Origin: an uncultured Eubacteriales bacterium
Lineage (GTDB): Bacteria; Bacillota; Clostridia; Oscillospirales; Acutalibacteraceae
Assembly: GCA_934466515.1 (NCBI GenBank)
Contig: CAKSLH010000001.1
Coordinates: 378,020-442,019, forward strand
Length of the DNA: 64,000 nucleotides
Direction of reading: 5' to 3'
In this document: positions 61,656 to 64,000 of the stretch, one piece after another
Numbering within the stretch: position 1 is the stretch's first letter
How the letters are laid out: each line of letters begins with the position of its first letter
The notes under the pieces: generated by a model
Told to the model about the DNA's origin: nothing
Seen by the model: only the letters and a program-made list of their open reading frames with translations
The model's database searches: none
Program-made: the position numbers and the translations under genes

Positions 61656-63035
61656 ATGTATTCCGTCATAATAGCCGACGATGATTTTGTTATTTGCGAA
61701 GGAATTGAAAAAATACTGAGGCAGAACTGTCCTCAGCTATCTATTGACGGAATATTCTATGACGGCGACGAGCTTTACGATTATGTCACAAAGCATTTCG
61801 TGGATATAATTATCACCGATTACAACATGCCGGGCGTCAGTTGGACGCAGACAAGCGAATATTTAAAGAAGGTAAACGCCGATCCGCACATTATCCTTAT
61901 TACCGCTTATCAGGATTTCGAATATGCGAAAACCGCAATAAACCAGCATGTTGACTTTTTTATGTGCAAGCCCTTTAAATCCTCTGCGCTTATAGAGAAT
62001 ATTGAATTTATCTGCGGTAAAATTTCGCAAAAGGCAAAGCAGGACATTGAGTCTTCAGAAAAGCTGGTGCAAAACTGGAACACCGTTCGCAAATCATTCA
62101 GAAACGCTTATTACAACATCAGCTCCTTTGACAGTCTGACAGGAGATTTTGACTTACTTAAATTTCACAAGCTTTCGGACTATGAGATCTATGAAATAAG
62201 GTTTTTCTGCGCCGACTCAAATACCGACCTTTCGGGCTTTGAGCAGACCGCATACGACTGCGGAGAATTTTACAGCGACAGACAGAGTATCTTTCTGATT
62301 GAAGCTTCAAAAAATTTTATAGTGTTTTTATCGGTATCTCTTGACGGAATTCCGAACAAAATAATAAAGGAATTCGAAAAAAGCATGCTGCTTAACTTTT
62401 CTGTTGAGCTTACGCACACCTTTAAAAGTTTTAAAAACATATCAAGCTGGACCAACCACCGAAGAGACGCGGTTATCTGTGAGCATCTTTTAAACATAAT
62501 AAGCGACACATCGCTTTCAGTCGCATATTTGCAGACCGTTACATCTTCCTATCCTCCCGAAATGCTGTTTGAGCTTTATAAGGATATTTGCCAAAGCCTG
62601 AGCTCAGCAGGAATTACACTAAAGCAGGAAAAATCAATAAATGAAAATTCCGAAACCCCCGAAATCAAAAAGGCAATTCTTTCGGTTCCGCTTTCGGTAA
62701 CTCTTACCGAAAGCGAGAGCATGACCGTAAACCGAGCGGTTGAATATTCGAAATCGCATTTTTCGGATTATAATTTCTCGCTTTACACCTTAGCGGACGC
62801 CTTAAAGATATCCCCCGGACATTTATCAAAGCTTTTTAAAAAGGAGCTTTCGATAAATTTCTCGCAGTATCTTTTAAAGCTTAGAATGGAAGAAGCAAAA
62901 TATCTTCTTAAGAACACCGAGGACAGCATACAGACAATAAGCTCGAAGGTCGGGTACAATTATCCGACATATTTCAGAAAGGTGTTCGGAAATTATACGG
63001 GAATGTCCCCCTCGCAGTACAGGAGTATGAAATAA
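61656..63035 (+). CDS. AraC-type response regulator (YesN-like)
   Basis: The 459-residue protein has an N-terminal receiver domain (IIADDDFVICEGIEKIL; phospho-Asp in IIITDYNMPG near residue 54; Lys in MCKPFKS near 108), a middle of unknown type, and a C-terminal AraC double HTH (LADALKISPGHLSKLFKKEL, ISSKVGYNYPTYFRKVFGN, ending MSPSQYRSMK). This layout is that of YesN-type regulators, which control carbohydrate importer operons. It is divergent from locus B and upstream of a sensor kinase. GAGGAGA precedes the start. Confidence 0.92.
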   Translation: MYSVIIADDDFVICEGIEKILRQNCPQLSIDGIFYDGDELYDYVTKHFVDIIITDYNMPGVSWTQTSEYLKKVNADPHIILITAYQDFEYAKTAINQHVDFFMCKPFKSSALIENIEFICGKISQKAKQDIESSEKLVQNWNTVRKSFRNAYYNISSFDSLTGDFDLLKFHKLSDYEIYEIRFFCADSNTDLSGFEQTAYDCGEFYSDRQSIFLIEASKNFIVFLSVSLDGIPNKIIKEFEKSMLLNFSVELTHTFKSFKNISSWTNHRRDAVICEHLLNIISDTSLSVAYLQTVTSSYPPEMLFELYKDICQSLSSAGITLKQEKSINENSETPEIKKAILSVPLSVTLTESESMTVNRAVEYSKSHFSDYNFSLYTLADALKISPGHLSKLFKKELSINFSQYLLKLRMEEAKYLLKNTEDSIQTISSKVGYNYPTYFRKVFGNYTGMSPSQYRSMK

Positions 63036-63053
63036 TCAAAACGGAGAGAAGCT

Positions 63054-64000
63054 ATGTTTATCAAAAAGGCTTTCGGAAAATCCTCGCAGAAATTTTATAA
63101 AAGAATTCTTATATTCACATCCTTTTCTCTTTTTATCCTTGTGGGAATTTTAACGGCGCTTTTTGCATTCTTTTCAAACCGGCAGATAGAAGAAAATATA
63201 AAAACCTTTGAAACAGGCAGAGCTCAAAGCTCTGTAATTCAGTCTTCCGACTGCTTTGAGCAGATAGTTTCTTATATTTATTACATTTCCGAAATTCAGT
63301 ATATCCCTATGGATCAGCTCGATACAAGCGGTAAATTGTGGCAACAGAGAATATTCTCTAACAACATCACAGCCATAGAGCGCTCAAACTCGCATATTTT
63401 AGGGATAAATGTATCAAACAGAGATTTTAAAATTACAAATTTTACCGATTCAGACAGCATTACCTCTGAAAAAAAGCTCGACAGCTTTCTTTCGGCTGGG
63501 GTGACGCTTTTAAAAAAGAACAATTCATCATTTCTTTGCTTTGAGAAGAAAATTCCCGAAAGCGGTCTTGAAATCAAGGTGTTTTTAGATACGGTTTCGC
63601 TGTCAAACATAATTCTTGACGACGACTGTTTTTTGATAAACTCCGACGGAACCATAGCTCTTTCAAAAAATTCGGAAATTATAGGGAAAAATCTTTTTAA
63701 GCTTTACGGCTTTAAAAAAGAAGATTTTAAAACCGAGAAAAAAGAAACCTTCTTTTATAAAAATAAAAATTATATCTCCGCCGCTTCGGATTCAAATTCC
63801 GACATGCTTGTATGCACAGTAATTCCGAAAGCGAGATATTCTTCTATTTACAGGAATTATTCTTTTAGAAACCTTACCTTAGGAATTACTTTCTGGGTTT
63901 TTGCGATAATCGTAGTATTCTACTTTATAAATCAGACCTACAGTCCGATAAGAAAAACAGTAGAAACCTTCAAATATCATCTCCCCTTTGAGCTTGCCGA
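63054..64000 (+). CDS. Sensor histidine kinase, YesM-like (partial)
   Basis: The frame starts at ATG 63054 (GGAGAG before), 18 bases after the response regulator, and runs open past the window edge. It has one membrane helix near residues 18 to 42, an extracytoplasmic sensor of about 225 residues, and a second helix near 278 to 297. The kinase domains lie outside the window. With the regulator it forms the two-component system that probably senses the extracellular sugar for locus B. Confidence 0.85.
   Translation, partial: MFIKKAFGKSSQKFYKRILIFTSFSLFILVGILTALFAFFSNRQIEENIKTFETGRAQSSVIQSSDCFEQIVSYIYYISEIQYIPMDQLDTSGKLWQQRIFSNNITAIERSNSHILGINVSNRDFKITNFTDSDSITSEKKLDSFLSAGVTLLKKNNSSFLCFEKKIPESGLEIKVFLDTVSLSNIILDDDCFLINSDGTIALSKNSEIIGKNLFKLYGFKKEDFKTEKKETFFYKNKNYISAASDSNSDMLVCTVIPKARYSSIYRNYSFRNLTLGITFWVFAIIVVFYFINQTYSPIRKTVETFKYHLPFELA

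Noticed and set aside
1..64000. CRISPR arrays, rRNA genes, replication origin, prophage structural genes
   Set aside because: I looked for regularly spaced repeats, rRNA sequence, DnaA-box clusters and phage genes and saw none apart from the MuF fragment.

Overview
The window reads as low-to-moderate GC Gram-positive DNA from an anaerobic Clostridia bacterium, most like an Oscillospiraceae/Ruminococcaceae-type gut or rumen fibre degrader. The reasons are strong GGAGG ribosome binding sites, lipobox lipoproteins, cohesin and dockerin modules, LplA/B/C-type sugar ABC importers, YesN/YesM-type two-component regulation, the DapL/DapF lysine route and a flavodiiron protein. The taxonomic assignment is inference; no rRNA is present.

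Two large minus-strand loci at the ends of the window are built from the same parts. Locus A (1 to 12262) runs, in transcription order: TIM-barrel sugar isomerase, heparinase II/III-like enzyme, large exported protein, 46-aa peptide, GLUG-repeat membrane protein, two permeases, solute-binding lipoprotein, cohesin-domain protein (cut by the window edge). Locus B (44317 to 61433) runs: GLUG-repeat membrane protein, two permeases, binding lipoprotein, cohesin protein with C-terminal membrane helix, LamG-like membrane protein, large exported protein, 40-aa peptide, Ser-rich lipoprotein, and a 1712-residue pectate-lyase-fold protein ending in a dockerin. Locus A is flanked by a divergent AraC regulator, locus B by a divergent response regulator/sensor kinase pair. 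Neither has its own ATPase gene. Together they look like a cell-surface, membrane-tethered cohesin/dockerin system coupled to oligosaccharide import.

Between them: a small accessory islet (13.5 to 16.2 kb) with a MuF-barnase toxin, barstar immunity protein, an IS3-family transposase and a tandem hairpin repeat, next to tRNA-Trp; a glycosidase block (GH29 fucosidase, GH3, AraC, 16.8 to 20.8 kb); housekeeping genes (flavodiiron protein, AzlCD, glycogen phosphorylase with a GH13 enzyme, D-lactate dehydrogenase-like protein with thioredoxin); a phospholipid operon (PAP2, PssA, Psd); and a catabolic module (32.5 to 41.0 kb: flavoprotein, SDR, Old-Yellow-Enzyme-like oxidoreductase, AraC, 2-hydroxyacid dehydrogenase, TIM-barrel isomerase, heparinase-like enzyme). 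Then come dapF/dapL and a GT2 glycosyltransferase.

The most unusual signals are the near-identical C-terminal tails (DYY.DIL) of the dockerin protein and of the neighbouring lipoprotein, the paired short Y.KP peptides that each follow a large exported protein with a related C-terminal domain, and several well-formed regulatory sites (a perfect promoter/operator palindrome at 12.5 kb and AraC-type direct repeats at 41.1 kb).
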